DNA from: Siphonodentalium dalli
Taxonomy: Eukaryota; Mollusca; Scaphopoda; Gadilida; Siphonodentaliidae
Length of the DNA stretch: 64,000 nt
NCBI GenBank assembly: GCA_032622095.1
Contig: CP136063.1
Coordinates: forward strand, 34,253,106-34,317,105
Reading direction: 5' to 3'
Part shown: in pieces, positions 16,801-30,500 of the stretch
Layout of the letters: each line of letters starts with the position of its first letter
How positions within the stretch are numbered: the first letter of the stretch is position 1
Translations under genes and position numbers: made by a program
The notes under the pieces: generated by a model
Databases searched by the model: none
What the model was told of the DNA's origin: nothing
The model's input: the letters and a program-made list of their open reading frames with translations, nothing else

Positions 16801-19715
16801 GGTGATATGCTCTATAGTGTATATGTTATATTAAATATAACTGATTACAGTATGATGGTGGTGATATGCTCCATAGTTTAGATGTTATATTAAATTTAAC
16901 TGATTACATTATGATAGTGGTGATATGCTCTATAGTTTAGATGTTATATTAAATATAACTGATTACATTATGATAGTGGTGATATGCTCTATATTTTAGA
17001 TGTTATATTAAATATAACTGATTATATTATGATTGTCGTGATATGCTATATAGATTAGATGTTATATTAAATATAACTGATTACATTATTATAGTGGTGA
17101 TATGCTCTATAGTTTAGATGTTATATTAAATATAACTGATTACATTATGACTGTCGTGATATGCTCTATATTTTAGATGTTATATTAAATATAACTGATT
17201 ATATTATGATTGTCGTGATATGCTCTATAGATTAGATGTTATATTAAATATAACTGATTACATTATTATAGTGGTGATATGCTCTATAGATTAGATGTTA
17301 TATTAAATATAACTGATTACATTATGATAGTGGTGATATGCTCTATCGTTTAGATGTTATATTAAATATAACTGATTACATTATGATAGTGGTGATATGC
17401 TCTATAGTGTATATGTTATATTAAATATAACTGATTACAGTATGATAGTGGTGATATGCTCTATAGATTAGATGTTATATTAAATATAACTGATTACATT
17501 ATTATAGTGGTGATATGCTCTACAGTTTAGATGTTATATTAAATATAACTGATTACATTATGATTGTCGTGATATGCTCAATAGTTTAGATAATATATTA
17601 AATATAACTGATTACATTATGATAGTGGTGATATGCTCTATAGTTTAGATGTTATATTAAATATAACTGATTACATTATTATAGTGGTGATATGCTCTAT
17701 AGTTTAGATGTTATATTAAATATAACTGATTACATTATGATTGTAGTGATATGCTCTATAGTTTAGATATTATATTAAATATAACTGATTACATTATGAT
17801 AGTGGTGATATGCTCTATAGATTAGATGTTATATTAAATATAACTGATTACATTATGATTGTAGTGATATGCTCTATAGTTTAGGTATTATATTAAATAT
17901 AACTGATTACATTATTATAGTGGTGATATGCTCTACAGTTTAGATATTATATTAAATATAACTGATTACATTATGATAGTGGTGATATGCTCTATAGTTT
18001 AGATATTATATTAAATATAACTGATTACATTATGATTGCGGTGATATGCTCTATAGTTTAGATGTTATATTAAATATAACTGATTACATTATGATAGTGG
18101 TGATATGCTCTATAGTTTAGATATTATATTAAATATAACTGATTACATTATGATAGTGGTGATATGCTCTATAGTTTAGATGTTATATTAAATATAACTG
18201 ATTACATTATGATAGTAGTGATATGCTCTATAGTTTAGATGTTATATTAAATATAACTGATTACATTATGATATTGGTGATATGCTCTATAGTGTATATG
18301 TTATATTAAATATAACTGATTACAGTATGATAGTGGTGATATGCTCCATAGTTTAGATGTTATATTAAATTTAACTGATTACATTATGATAGTGGTGATA
18401 TGCTCTATAGTTTAGATGTTATATTAAATATAACTGATTACATTATGATAGAGGTGATATGCTCCATAGTTTAGATGTTATATTAAATATAACCGATTAC
18501 ATTATGATTGAGGCGATATACTCCATAGTTTAAATGTTATATTAAATATAACTGATTACATTATGATTGAGTTGATATGATCCATAGTTTATATGTCATA
18601 TTAAATATAACTTATTACATTATGATTGAGTTGATATGCTCCATAGTTTGGATGTTATATTAAATATAACTGATTACATTATGATTGTGGTGATATGCTC
18701 CATCGTTTAGATGTTATATTAAATATAACTGATTACATTATGATAGTGGTGATATGCTCCATAGTTTAGATGTTATATTAAATATAACTGATTACAGTAT
18801 GATAGTGGTGATATGCTCCATAGTTTAGATGTTATATTAAATATAACTGATTACATTATGATAACGGTGATATGCTCTATAGTTTAAATGTTATATTAAA
18901 TATAACTGATTACATTATGATTGTGGTGATATGCTCATAGTTTAGATGTTATATTAAATATAACTGATTACAGTATGATAGTGGTGATATGCTCCATAGT
19001 TTAGATGTTATATTAAATATAACTGATTACATTATGATAACGGTGATATGCTCTATAGTTTAGATGTTATATTAAATATAACTGATTACATTATGATTGT
19101 GGTGATATGCTCATAGTTTAGATGTTATATTAAATATAACTGATTATATTATGATTGTCGTGATATGCTCTATAGATTAGATGTTATATTAAATATAACT
19201 GATTACATTATGATTGTGGTGATATGCTCTACAGTTTAGATGTTATATTAAATATAACTGATTACATTATGATTGTAGTGATATGCTCTATAGTTTAGAT
19301 TTTATATTAAATATAACTGATTACATTATTATAGTGGTGATATGCTCTACAGTTTAGATGTTATATTAAATATAACTGATTACATTATGATTGTCGTGAT
19401 ATGCTCTATAGTTTAGATATTATATTAAATATAACTGATTACATTAGTATAGTGGTGATATGCTCTATAGTTTAGATATTATATTAAATATAACTGATTA
19501 CATTATTATAGTGGTGATATGCTCTATAGTTTAGATATTATATTAAATATAACTGATTACATTATTATAGTGGTGATATGCTCTATAGTTTAGATGTTAT
19601 ATTAAATATAACTGATTACATTATGATTGTGGTGATATGCTCTATAATTTATATGTTATATTAAATATAACTGATTACATTATGATTGTGGTGATATGCT
19701 CTATAGTTTAGATAT
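13820..19715 (-). repeat. Two tandem 2.95-kb higher-order repeats
   Basis: GATGGTGGTG at 13906 and 16854, and CGATATACTCC at 15566 and 18514, are both 2948 bases apart (50 units). The lines between them match almost base for base, including rare variants such as TTTAGGTATTATATT and TATAATTTATATG. This looks like the youngest amplification in the satellite. The 4304-base spacing links this copy to the block before it (9602 to 13906, 11262 to 15566). Confidence 0.85.
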
Positions 19716-20668
19716 TATATTAAATATAACTGATTACATTATTATAGTGGTGATATGCTCTACAGTTTAGATGTTATATTAAATATAACTGATTATATTA
19801 TGATTGTAGTGATATGCTCTATAGTTTAGATATTATATTAAATATAACTGATTACATTATTATAGTGGTGATATGCTCTACAGTTTAGATGTTATATTAA
19901 ATATAACTGATTACATTATGATTGTAGTGATATGCTCTATAGTTTAGATTTTATATTAAATATAACTGATTACATTATTATAGTGGTGATATGCTCTACA
20001 GTTTAGATGTTATATTAAATATAACTGATTACATTATGATTGTCGTGATATGCTCTATAGTTTAGATGTTATATTAAATATAACTGATTACATTATGATA
20101 GTGGTGATATGCTCTATAGTTTAGATGTTATATTAAATATAACTGATTACATTATGGTTGTGGTGATATGCTCTATAGTTTAGATGTTATATTAAATATA
20201 ACTGATTACATTATGATAGTGGTGATATGCTCCATAGTTTAGATGTTATATTAAATATCACTGATTACATTATTATAGTGGTGATATGCTCTATAGTTTA
20301 GATGTTATATTAAATATAACTGATTACATTATGATTGTGGTGATATGCTCTATAGTTTAGATATTATATTAAATATAACTGATTACATTATGATAGTGGT
20401 GATATGCTCTATAGTTTAGATGTTATATTAAATATAACTGATTACATTATTATAGTGGTGATATGCTCTATAGTTTAGATGTTATATTAAATATAACTGA
20501 TTACATTATGATTGTGGTGATATGCTCTATAGTTTAGATGTTATATTAAATATAACTGGTTACATTATGATTGTGGTGATATGCTCTATAGTTTAGATGT
20601 TATATTAAATATAACTGGTTACATTATGATTGTGGTGATATGCTCTATAGTTTAGATGTTATATTATA

Positions 20669-21092
20669 GGCCCATTTAATTTTCGAGTGACCTACTCTTT
20701 TTATAGTGCTTTGATAACAATCTATCCCATACAAATATGATAAAAAATAATACTATAATTCGTCACCATTTGGAACATTTGTGTCTCTGAAGGTTCAATA
20801 AATTAATAAAAATTATCTGAAATCATAAAACAATTTCCCCCGTCTCACTCCCAGAATGCAATAAGATTCAAACTTAGATATAGAGTTATTCCCTTCCATT
20901 GAAAATAATATACTTTGCAGAATCTTAAGCACTGAAAATACGTTGGTATACATCAACAAAAACACCATATTCACAGTTTATTACATCGGATAACTTATAA
21001 TACAATGTTTTGGGGCTTCCTCTTTCAAATGGTATATGATATGGCAGATATTTTATATAATGTGATCTGGGTGTTCGAAAATTAAATGGGCC
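20669..21092. mobile_element. Candidate short inverted-repeat (MITE-like) element
   Basis: GGCCCATTTAATTTTCGA at 20669-20686 is repeated as its exact reverse complement at 21075-21092, enclosing about 390 bases of AT-rich sequence. The element sits exactly at the edge of the 59-bp satellite. The right end is followed by TTAA (GGGCCC then TTAACC), the left end by TATA, so a TTAA target duplication with one changed copy is conceivable but not shown. The inside has only short reading frames, one on the minus strand (20925-21125, 66 codons) reading through the right terminal repeat with no recognised domain. No transposase is visible, so it would be non-autonomous. Confidence 0.45.
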
Positions 21093-21504
21093 CTTAACCA
21101 TTCCTTTTTGACCCATTAATTCCAAATATTTGTGTTATTATGAACATTTGTCTATACTAATTTAGTTTATAACAGTATAATATATAATTCAACATCAAAA
21201 CATAAATTGTGATTCGGATCATGCCAATTTACACTCTTAAATTGATGGGTAAAACAGCTGCGGATCGTGATCAGCCGTTCGTTAGATGGACCAGTGGTGT
21301 TACCAGAAGAATCCACAATGATACAGAAAGTTCGAAAAGAGAAGAGGAGATAAAAATCAAGGAGCTAGTCACAGTAGTGACACTAGTACAAACAACGCTG
21401 AAGCAATCCAAAACATCAAGCACAGCAGCCCAAGTCAACAAACTCCAGGAGCGTGTTACATAATTGTATTTGCACAAATCAACAAACAAATTTCAATTTA
21501 AATA
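21093..21504. other. Spacer between the two satellites, no supported gene
   Basis: About 410 bases of ordinary-complexity DNA. A plus-strand frame at 21209-21463 (84 codons) is rich in Lys, Glu and Thr and its DNA is less AT-rich than the flanks, but it has no recognisable domain. A second plus frame over the same stretch is also open for several dozen codons, which argues against any one being selected. A decayed exon or element remnant is possible. Confidence 0.4.
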
Positions 21505-24500
21505 GGTATTCCGGCCTTAGTTGATCTACTAATAAATATACCGGCCTTAGTTGATCCACTAATAAGTGTACCGGCTTAGTTGATCCACTAATAAGTATAT
21601 CGGCCTTAGTTGATCCACTAATAAGTATATCGGCCTTAGTTGATCCACTAATAAATATACCGGCCTTAGTTGATCCACTAATAAGTGTACCGGCTTAGTT
21701 GATCCACTAATAAGTATACCGGCCTTAGTTGATCCACTAATAAGTATATCGGCCTTAGTTGATCCACTAATAAGTATATCGGCCTTAGTTGATCCACTAA
21801 TAAGTATACCGGCTTAGTTGATCCACTAATAAGTATATCGGCCTTAGTTGATCCACTAATAAGTGTACCGGCTTAGTTGATCCACTAATAAGTATATCGG
21901 CCTTAGTTGATCCACTAATAAGTATATCGGCCTTAGTTGATCCACTAATAAGTGTACCGGCTTAGTTGATCCACTAATAAGTGTACCGGCTTAGTTGATC
22001 CACTAATAAGTATACCGGCTTAGTTGATCCACTAATAAGTATATCGGCCTTAGTTGATCCACTAATAAGTGTACCGGCTTAGTTGATCCACTAATAAGTA
22101 TATCGGCCTTAGTTGATCCACTAATAAGTATATCGGCTTAGTTGATCCACTAATAAGTATATCGGCCTTAGTTGATCTACTAATAAGTATATCGGCCTTA
22201 ATTGATCCACTAATAAGTATATCGGCCTTAGTTGATCCACTAATAAGTATATCGGCCTTAGTTGATCCACTAATAAGTATATCGGCCTTAGTTGATCCAC
22301 TAATAAGTATATCGGCCTTAGTTGATCCACTAATAAGTATATCGGCCTTAGTTGATCCACTAATAAGTGTACCGGCTTAGTTGATCCACTAATAATCATA
22401 TCGGCCTTAGTTGATCCACTAATAAGTATACCGGCCTTAGTTGATCCACTAATAAGTATATCGGCCTTAGTTGATCCACTAATAAGTGTACCGGCTTAGT
22501 TGATCCACTAATAAGTATATCGGCCTTAGTTGATCCACTAATAAGTATACCGGCCTTAGTTGATCCACTAATAAGTGTACCGGCTTAGTTGATCCACTAA
22601 TAAGTATATCGGCCTTAGTTGATCCACTAATAAGTATACCGGCCTTAGTTGATCCACTAATTAGTATACCGGCCTTAGTTGATCCACTAATAAATATACC
22701 GGCCTTAGTTGATCCACTAATAAGTATACCGGCCTTAGTTGATCCACTAATAAATATACCGGCCTTAGTTGATCCACTAATAAATATACCGCCCTTAGTT
22801 GATCTACTAATAAGTATACCGGCCTTAGTTGATCCACTAATAAGTATACCGGCCTTAGTTGATCCACTAATAAATATACCGGCCTTAGTTGATCCACTAA
22901 TAAATATACCGGCCTTAGTTGATCCACTAATAAGTATACCGGCCTTAGTTGATCTACTAATAAGTATACCGGCCTTAGTTGATCCACTAATAAGTATACC
23001 GGCCTTAGTTGATCCACTAATAAATATACCGGCCTTAGTTGATCCACTAATAAGTATACCGGCCTTAGTTGATCCACTAATAAATATACCGGCCTTAGTT
23101 GATCCACTAATAAGTATACCGGCCTTAGTTGATCCACTAATAAGTATACCGGCCTTAGTTGATCCACTAATAAGTATACCGGCCTTAGTTGATCCACTAA
23201 TAAGTATACCGGCCTTAGTTGATCCACTAATAAATATACCGGCCTTAGTTGATCCACTAATAAGTATACCGGCCTTAGTTGATCCACTAATAAATATACC
23301 GCCCTTAGTTGATCCACTAATAAATATACCGGCCTTAGTTGATCCACTAATAAGTATACCGGCCTTAGTTGATCCACTAATAAATATACCGGCCTTAGTT
23401 GATCCACTAATAAATATACCGGCCTTAGTTGATCCACTAATAAGTATACCGGCCTTAGTTGATCCACTAATAAATATACCGGCCTTAGTTGATCCACTAA
23501 TAAGTATACCGGCCTTAGTTGATCCACTAATAAATATACCGGCCTTAGTTGATCCACTAATAAATATACCGGCCTTAGTTGATCCACTAATAAATATACC
23601 GGCCTTAGTTGATCCACTAATAAGTATACCGGCCTTAGTTGATCCACTAATAAATATACCGGCCTTAGTTGATCCACTAATAAATATACCGGCCTTAGTT
23701 GATCCACTAATAAGTATACCGGCCTTAGTTGATCCACTAATAAGTATACCGACCTTAGTTGATCTACTAATAAATATACCGGCCTTAGTTGATCCACTAA
23801 TAAATATACCGGCCTTAGTTGATCCACTAATAAGTATACCGGCCTTAGTTGATCCACTAATAAATATACCGGCCTTAGTTGATCCACTAATAAGTGTACC
23901 GGCCTTAGTTGATCCACTAATAAGTATACCGCCCTTAGTTGATCCACTAATAAGTATACCGGCCTTAGTTGATCCACTAATAAGTATACCGCCCTTAGTT
24001 GATCCACTAATAAGTATACCGGCCTTAGTTGATCCACTAATAAGTATACCGCCCTTAGTTGATCCACTAATAAGTATACCGGCCTTAGTTGATCCACTAA
24101 TAAGTATACCGACCTTAGTTGATCCACTAATAAATATACCGGCCTTAGTTGATCCACTAATAAATATACCGCCCTTAGTTGATCCACTAATAAATATACC
24201 GCCCTTAGTTGATCTACTAATAAATATACCGGCCTTAGTTGATCCACTAATAAGTATACCGGCCTTAGTTGATCTACTAATAAATATACCGGCCTTAGTT
24301 GATCCACTAATAAGTATACCGGCCTTAGTTGATCCACTAATAAATATACCGGCCTTAGTTGATCCACTAATAAGTATACCGGCCTTAGTTGATCCACTAA
24401 TAAATATACCGGCCTTAGTTGATCCACTAATAAGTGTACCGGCCTTAGTTGATCCACTAATAAGTATACCGCCCTTAGTTGATCCACTAATAAGTATATC

Positions 24501-27500
24501 GGCCTTAGTTGATCCACTAATAAGTGTACCGGCTTAGTTGATCCACTAATAAGTATATCGGCCTTAGTTGATCCACTAATAAGTATACCGGCCTTAGTTG
24601 ATCCACTAATAAGTGTACCGGCTTAGTTGATCCACTAATAAGTATACCGGCCTTAGTTGATCCACTAATAAGTATACCGACCTTAGTTGATCCACTAATA
24701 AATATACCGGCCTTAGTTGATCCACTAATAAGTGTACCGGCCTTAGTTGATCCACTAATTAGTATACCGGCCTTAGTTGATCCACTAATAAATATACCGG
24801 CCTTAGTTGATCCACTAATAAGTATACCGGCCTTAGTTGATCCACTAATAAATATACCGGCCTTAGTTGATCCACTAATAAGTGTACCGGCCTTAGTTGA
24901 TCCACTAATAAATATACCGGCCTTAGTTGATCCACTAATAAGTATACCGGCCTTAGTTGATCCACTAATAAATATACCGGCCTTAGTTGATCCACTAATA
25001 AATATACCGGCCTTAGTTGATCTACTAATAAATATACCGCCCTTAGTTGATCCACTAATAAATATACCGACCTTAGTTGATCTACTAATAAATATACCGG
25101 CCTTAGTTGATCTACTAATAAGTATATCGGCCTTAGTTGATCCACTAATAAGTATACCGGCCTTAGTTGATCCACTAATAAATATACCGGCCTTAGTTGA
25201 TCTACTAATAAATATACCGGCCTTAGTTGATCTACTAATAAGTATATCGGCCTTAGTTGATCCACTAATAAGTATACCGGCCTTAGTTGATCTACTAATA
25301 AATATACCGGCCTTAGTTGATCCACTAATAAGTGTACCGGCCTTAGTTGATCTACTAATAAATATACCGCCCTTAGTTGATCCACTAATAAGTATACCGG
25401 CCTTAGTTGATCTACTAATAAAGATACCGCCCTTAGTTGATCCACTAATAAATATACCGGCCTTAGTTGATCCACTAATAAGTATACCGGCCTTAGTTGA
25501 TCCACTAATAAATATACCGGCCTTAGTTGATCCACTAATAAGTGTACCGGCCTTAGTTGATCCACTAATAAATATACCGGCCTTAGTTGATCTACTAATA
25601 AATATACCGCCCTTAGTTGATCCACTAATAAGTATACCGGCCTTAGTTGATCCACTAATAAGTATACCGACCTTAGTTGATCCACTAATAAATATACCGA
25701 CCTTAGTTGATCCACTAATAAATATACCGGCCTTAGTTGATCCACTAATAAATATACCGCCCTTAGTTGATCCACTAATAAATATACCGCCCTTAGTTGA
25801 TCTACTAATAAATATACCGGCCTTAGTTGATCCACTAATAAGTATACCGGCATTAGTTGATCCACTAATAAGTATACCGGCCTTAGTTGATCCACTAATA
25901 AGTATATCGGCCTTAGTTGATCTACTAATAAATATACCGGCCTTAGTTGATCTACTAATAAATATACAGGCCTTAGTTGATCTACTAATAAATATACCGG
26001 CCTTAGTTGATCCATTAATAAATATACCGGCCTTAGTTGATCTACTAATAAATATACAGGCCTTAGTTGATCTACTAATAAGTATACCGGCCTTAGTTGA
26101 TCCATTAATAAATATACCGGCCTTAGTTGATCCACTAATAAATATACCGGCCTTAGTTGATCTACTAATAAATATACCGGCCTTAGTTGATCTACTAATA
26201 AATATACCGGCCTTAGTTGATCCACTAATAAATATATCGGCCTTAGTTGATCTACTAATAAATATACCGGCCTTAGTTGATCTACTAATAAATATACCGG
26301 CCTTAGTTGATCTACTAATAAATATACAGGCCTTAGTTGATCTACTAATAAATATACCGGCCTTAATTGATCTACTAATAAATATACCGGCCTTAGTTGA
26401 TCCACTAATAAATATATCGGCCTTAGTTGATCTACTAATAAGTATACCGGCCTTAGTTGATCCACTAATAAGTATATCGGCCTTAGTTGATCTACTAATA
26501 AATATACCGCCCTTAGTTGATCGACTAATAAGTATACCGGCCTTAGTTGATCCACTAATAAGTATATCGGCCTTAGTTGATCTACTAATAAATATACCGC
26601 CCTTAGTTGATCGACTAATAAGTATACCGGCCTTAGTTGATCCACTAATAAGTATATCGGCCTTAGTTGATCTACTAATAAATATACCGGCCTTAGTTGA
26701 TCCACTAATAAGTATATCGGCCTTAGTTGATCTACTAATACATATACCGGCCTTAGTTGATCTACTAATAAATATACCGGCCTTAGTTGATCTACTAATA
26801 AATATACCGGCCTTAGTTGATCTAATAATAAGTATACCGGCCTTAGTTGATCCACTAATAAGTATACCGGCCTTAGTTGATCTACTAATAAATATACCGG
26901 CCTTAGTTGATCTACTAATAAATATACCGCCCTTAGTTGATCGACTAATAAGTATATCGGCCTTAGTTGATCTACTAATAAATATACCGGCCTTAGTTGA
27001 TCGACTAATAAATATACCGGCCTTAGTTGATCGACTAATAAATATACCGGCCTTAGTTGATCTACTAATAAATATACCGCCCTTAGTTGATCGACTAATA
27101 AATATACCGGCCTTAGTTGATCTACTAATAAATATACCGGCCTTAGTTGATCTACTAATAAGTATACCGGCCTTAGTTGATCTACTAATAAGTATACCGG
27201 CCTTAGTTGATCTACTAATAAATATACCGGCCTTAGTTGATCTACTAATAAATATACCGCCCTTAGTTGATCGACTAATAAGTATACCGGCCTTAGTTGA
27301 TCTACTAATAAATATACCGGCCTTAGTTGATCTACTAATAAATATACCGCCCTTAGTTGATCGACTAATAAGTATACCGGCCTTAGTTGATCTACTAATA
27401 AATATACCGGCCTTAGTTGATCTACTAATAAATATACCGGCCTTAGTTGATCCACTAATAAATATACCGGCCTTAGTTGATCCACTAATAAGTATACCGG

Positions 27501-30500
27501 CCTTAGTTGATCTACTAATAAATATACCGGCCTTAGTTGATCTACTAATAAATATACCGCCCTTAGTTGATCGACTAATAAGTATACCGGCCTTAGTTGA
27601 TCTACTAATAAATATACCGGCCTTAGTTGATCTACTAATAAATATACCGGCCTTAGTTGATCCACTAATAAATATACCGGCCTTAGTTGATCCACTAATA
27701 AGTATACCGGCCTTAGTTGATCTACTAATAAATATACCGGCCTTAGTTGATCTACTAATAAATATACCGCCCTTAGTTGATCGACTAATAAGTATACCGG
27801 CCTTAGTTGATCCACTAATAAGTATATCGGCCTTAGTTGATCTACTAATAAATATACCGCCCTTAGTTGATCGACTAATAAGTATACCGGCCTTAGTTGA
27901 TCCACTAATAAGTATATCGGCCTTAGTTGATCTACTAATAAATATACCGCCCTTAGTTGATCGACTAATAAGTATACCGGCCTTAGTTGATCCACTAATA
28001 AGTATATCGGCCTTAGTTGATCCACTAATAAGTATATCGGCCTTAGTTGATCTACTAATAACTATACCGGCCTTAGTTGATCCACTAATAAGTATATCGG
28101 CCTTAGTTGATCTACTAATAAGTATACCGGCCTTAGTTGATCTACTAATTAGTATACCGGCCTTAGTTGATCTACTAATAAATATACCGGCCTTAGTTGA
28201 TCTACTAATAAATATACCGGCCTTAGTTGATCCACTAATAAATATATCGGCCTTAGTTGATCCACTAATAAATATACCGGCCTTAGTTGATCTACTAATT
28301 AGTATACCGGCCTTAGTTGATCTACTAATTAGTATAACGCCTTAGTTGATCTACTAATTAGTATAACGCCTTAGTTGATCTACTAATAAGTATACCGGCC
28401 TTAGTTGATCCACTAATAAGTATAACGCCTTAGTTGATCTACTAATTAGTATAACGCCTTAGTTGATCTACTAATTAGTATACCGGCCTTAGTTGATCCA
28501 CTAATAAGTATACCGGCCTTAGTTGATCCACTAATAAGTATACCGGCCTTAGTTGATCTACTAATAAGTATACCGCCCTTAGTTGATCCACTAATAAGTA
28601 TACCGGCCTTAGTTGATCTACTAATAAATATACCGGCCTTAGTTGATCTACTAATAAATATATCGGCCTTAGTTGATACACTAATAAATATACCGGCCTT
28701 AGTTGATCCACTAATAAATATACCGGCCTTAGTTGATACACTAATAAATATACCGGCCTTAGTTGATCTACTAATAAATATACCGGCCTTAGTTGATCTA
28801 CTAATAAATATACCGGCCTTAGTTGATCCACTAATAAGTATACCGGCCTTAGTTGATCCACTAATAAATATACCGGCCTTAGTTGATCCACTAATAAGTA
28901 TACCGGCCTTAGTTGATCCACTAATAAGTATACCGGCCTTAGTTGATCTACTAATTAGTATACCGGCCTTAGTTGATCCACTAATAAGTATATCGGCCTT
29001 AGTTGATCCACTAATAAGTATATCGGCCTTAGTTGATCCACTAATAAGTATATCGGCCTTAGTTGATCCACTAATAAGTATATCGGCCTTAGTTGATCCA
29101 CTAATAAATATACCGGCCTTAGTTGATCCACTAATAAGTATATCGGCCTTAGTTGATCCACTAATAAATATACCGGCCTTAGTTGATCCACTAATAAGTA
29201 TATCGGCCTTAGTTGATCCACTAATAAGTATATCGGCCTTAGTTGATCCACTAATAAATATACCGGCCTTAGTTGATCCACTAATAAGTATATCGGCCTT
29301 AGTTGATCCACTAATAAATATACCGGCCTTAGTTGATCCACTAATAAGTATACCGACCTTAGTTGATCTACTAATAAATATACCGGCCTTAGTTGATCCA
29401 CTAATAAGTATATCGGCCTTAGTTGATCCACTAATAAATATACCGGCCTTAGTTGATCCACTAATAAGTATACCGGCCTTAGTTGATCTACTAATAAATA
29501 TACCGGCCTTAGTTGATCTACTAATAAATATACCGGCCTTAGTTGATCCACTAATAAGTATATCGGCCTTAGTTGATCCACTAATAAATATACCGGCCTT
29601 AGTTGATCCACTAATAAGTATACCGGCCTTAGTTGATCTACTAATAAATATACCGGCCTTAGTTGATCTACTAATAAGTATACCGGCCTTAGTTGATCTA
29701 CTAATAAATATACCGGCCTTAGTTGATCCACTAATAAGTATACCGGCCTTAGTTGATCCACTAATAAATATACCGACCTTAGTTGATCCACTAATAAATA
29801 TACCGGCCTTAGTTGATCCACTAATAAGTATATCGGCCTTAGTTGATCCACTAATAAATATACCGGCCTTAGTTGATCTACTAATAAATATACCGGCCTT
29901 AGTTGATCTAATAATAAGTATACCGGCCTTAGTTGATCCACTAATAAATATACAGGCCTTAGTTGATCTACTAATAAATATACCGGCCTTAGTTGATCTA
30001 CTAATAAGTATACCGGCCTTAGTTGATCCACTAATAAATATACCGGCCTTAGTTGATCCACTAATAAATATACCGACCTTAGTTGATCCACTAATAAATA
30101 TACCGACCTTAGTTGATCCACTAATAAGTATATCGGCCTTAGTTGATCCACTAATAAATATACCGGCCTTAGTTGATCCACTAATAAGTATACCGGCCTT
30201 AGTTGATCCACTAATAAATATACCGACCTTAGTTGATCCACTAATAAGTATATCGGCCTTAGTTGATCCACTAATAAATATACCGGCCTTAGTTGATCCA
30301 CTAATAAGTATACCGGCCTTAGTTGATCTACTAATAAATATACCGGCCTTAGTTGATCCACTAATAAGTATACCGGCCTTAGTTGATCCACTAATAAGTA
30401 TACCGGCCTTAGTTGATCTACTAATAAATATACCGGCCTTAGTTGATCTACTAATAAGTATACCGGCCTTAGTTGATCCACTAATAAGTATACCGACCTT

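Larger units (their letters stand above)
3584..20668 (-). repeat. 59-bp AT-rich satellite, inverted arm
   Basis: About 290 copies of the same 59-bp unit in the opposite orientation, read on the plus strand as ATGATAGTGGTGATATGC, TCTATAGTTTAGATG, TTATATTAAATATAAC and TGATTACATT. Rare variants of the forward arm (the two-base-short GCTCATAG unit, the TTATATTATGATTGTCG unit) also occur here, so both arms come from one monomer population and not from two separate satellites. The array stops at about 20668, where TTATATTATA meets the inverted repeat of the next element. No open reading frames run through it. Confidence 0.97.

Noticed and set aside
1-20668. Centromere or telomere assignment
   Set aside because: Satellite length and AT content are suggestive of heterochromatin, but no telomeric motif or centromere-protein box was seen, and sequence alone cannot prove it.
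20925-21125. 66-codon minus-strand frame as an exon
   Set aside because: It reads through the terminal inverted repeat of the candidate element and shows no known domain or convincing splice context.
21209-21463. 84-codon plus-strand frame as a gene
   Set aside because: A charged, low-complexity product with no recognised family; another plus frame over the same DNA is also open.
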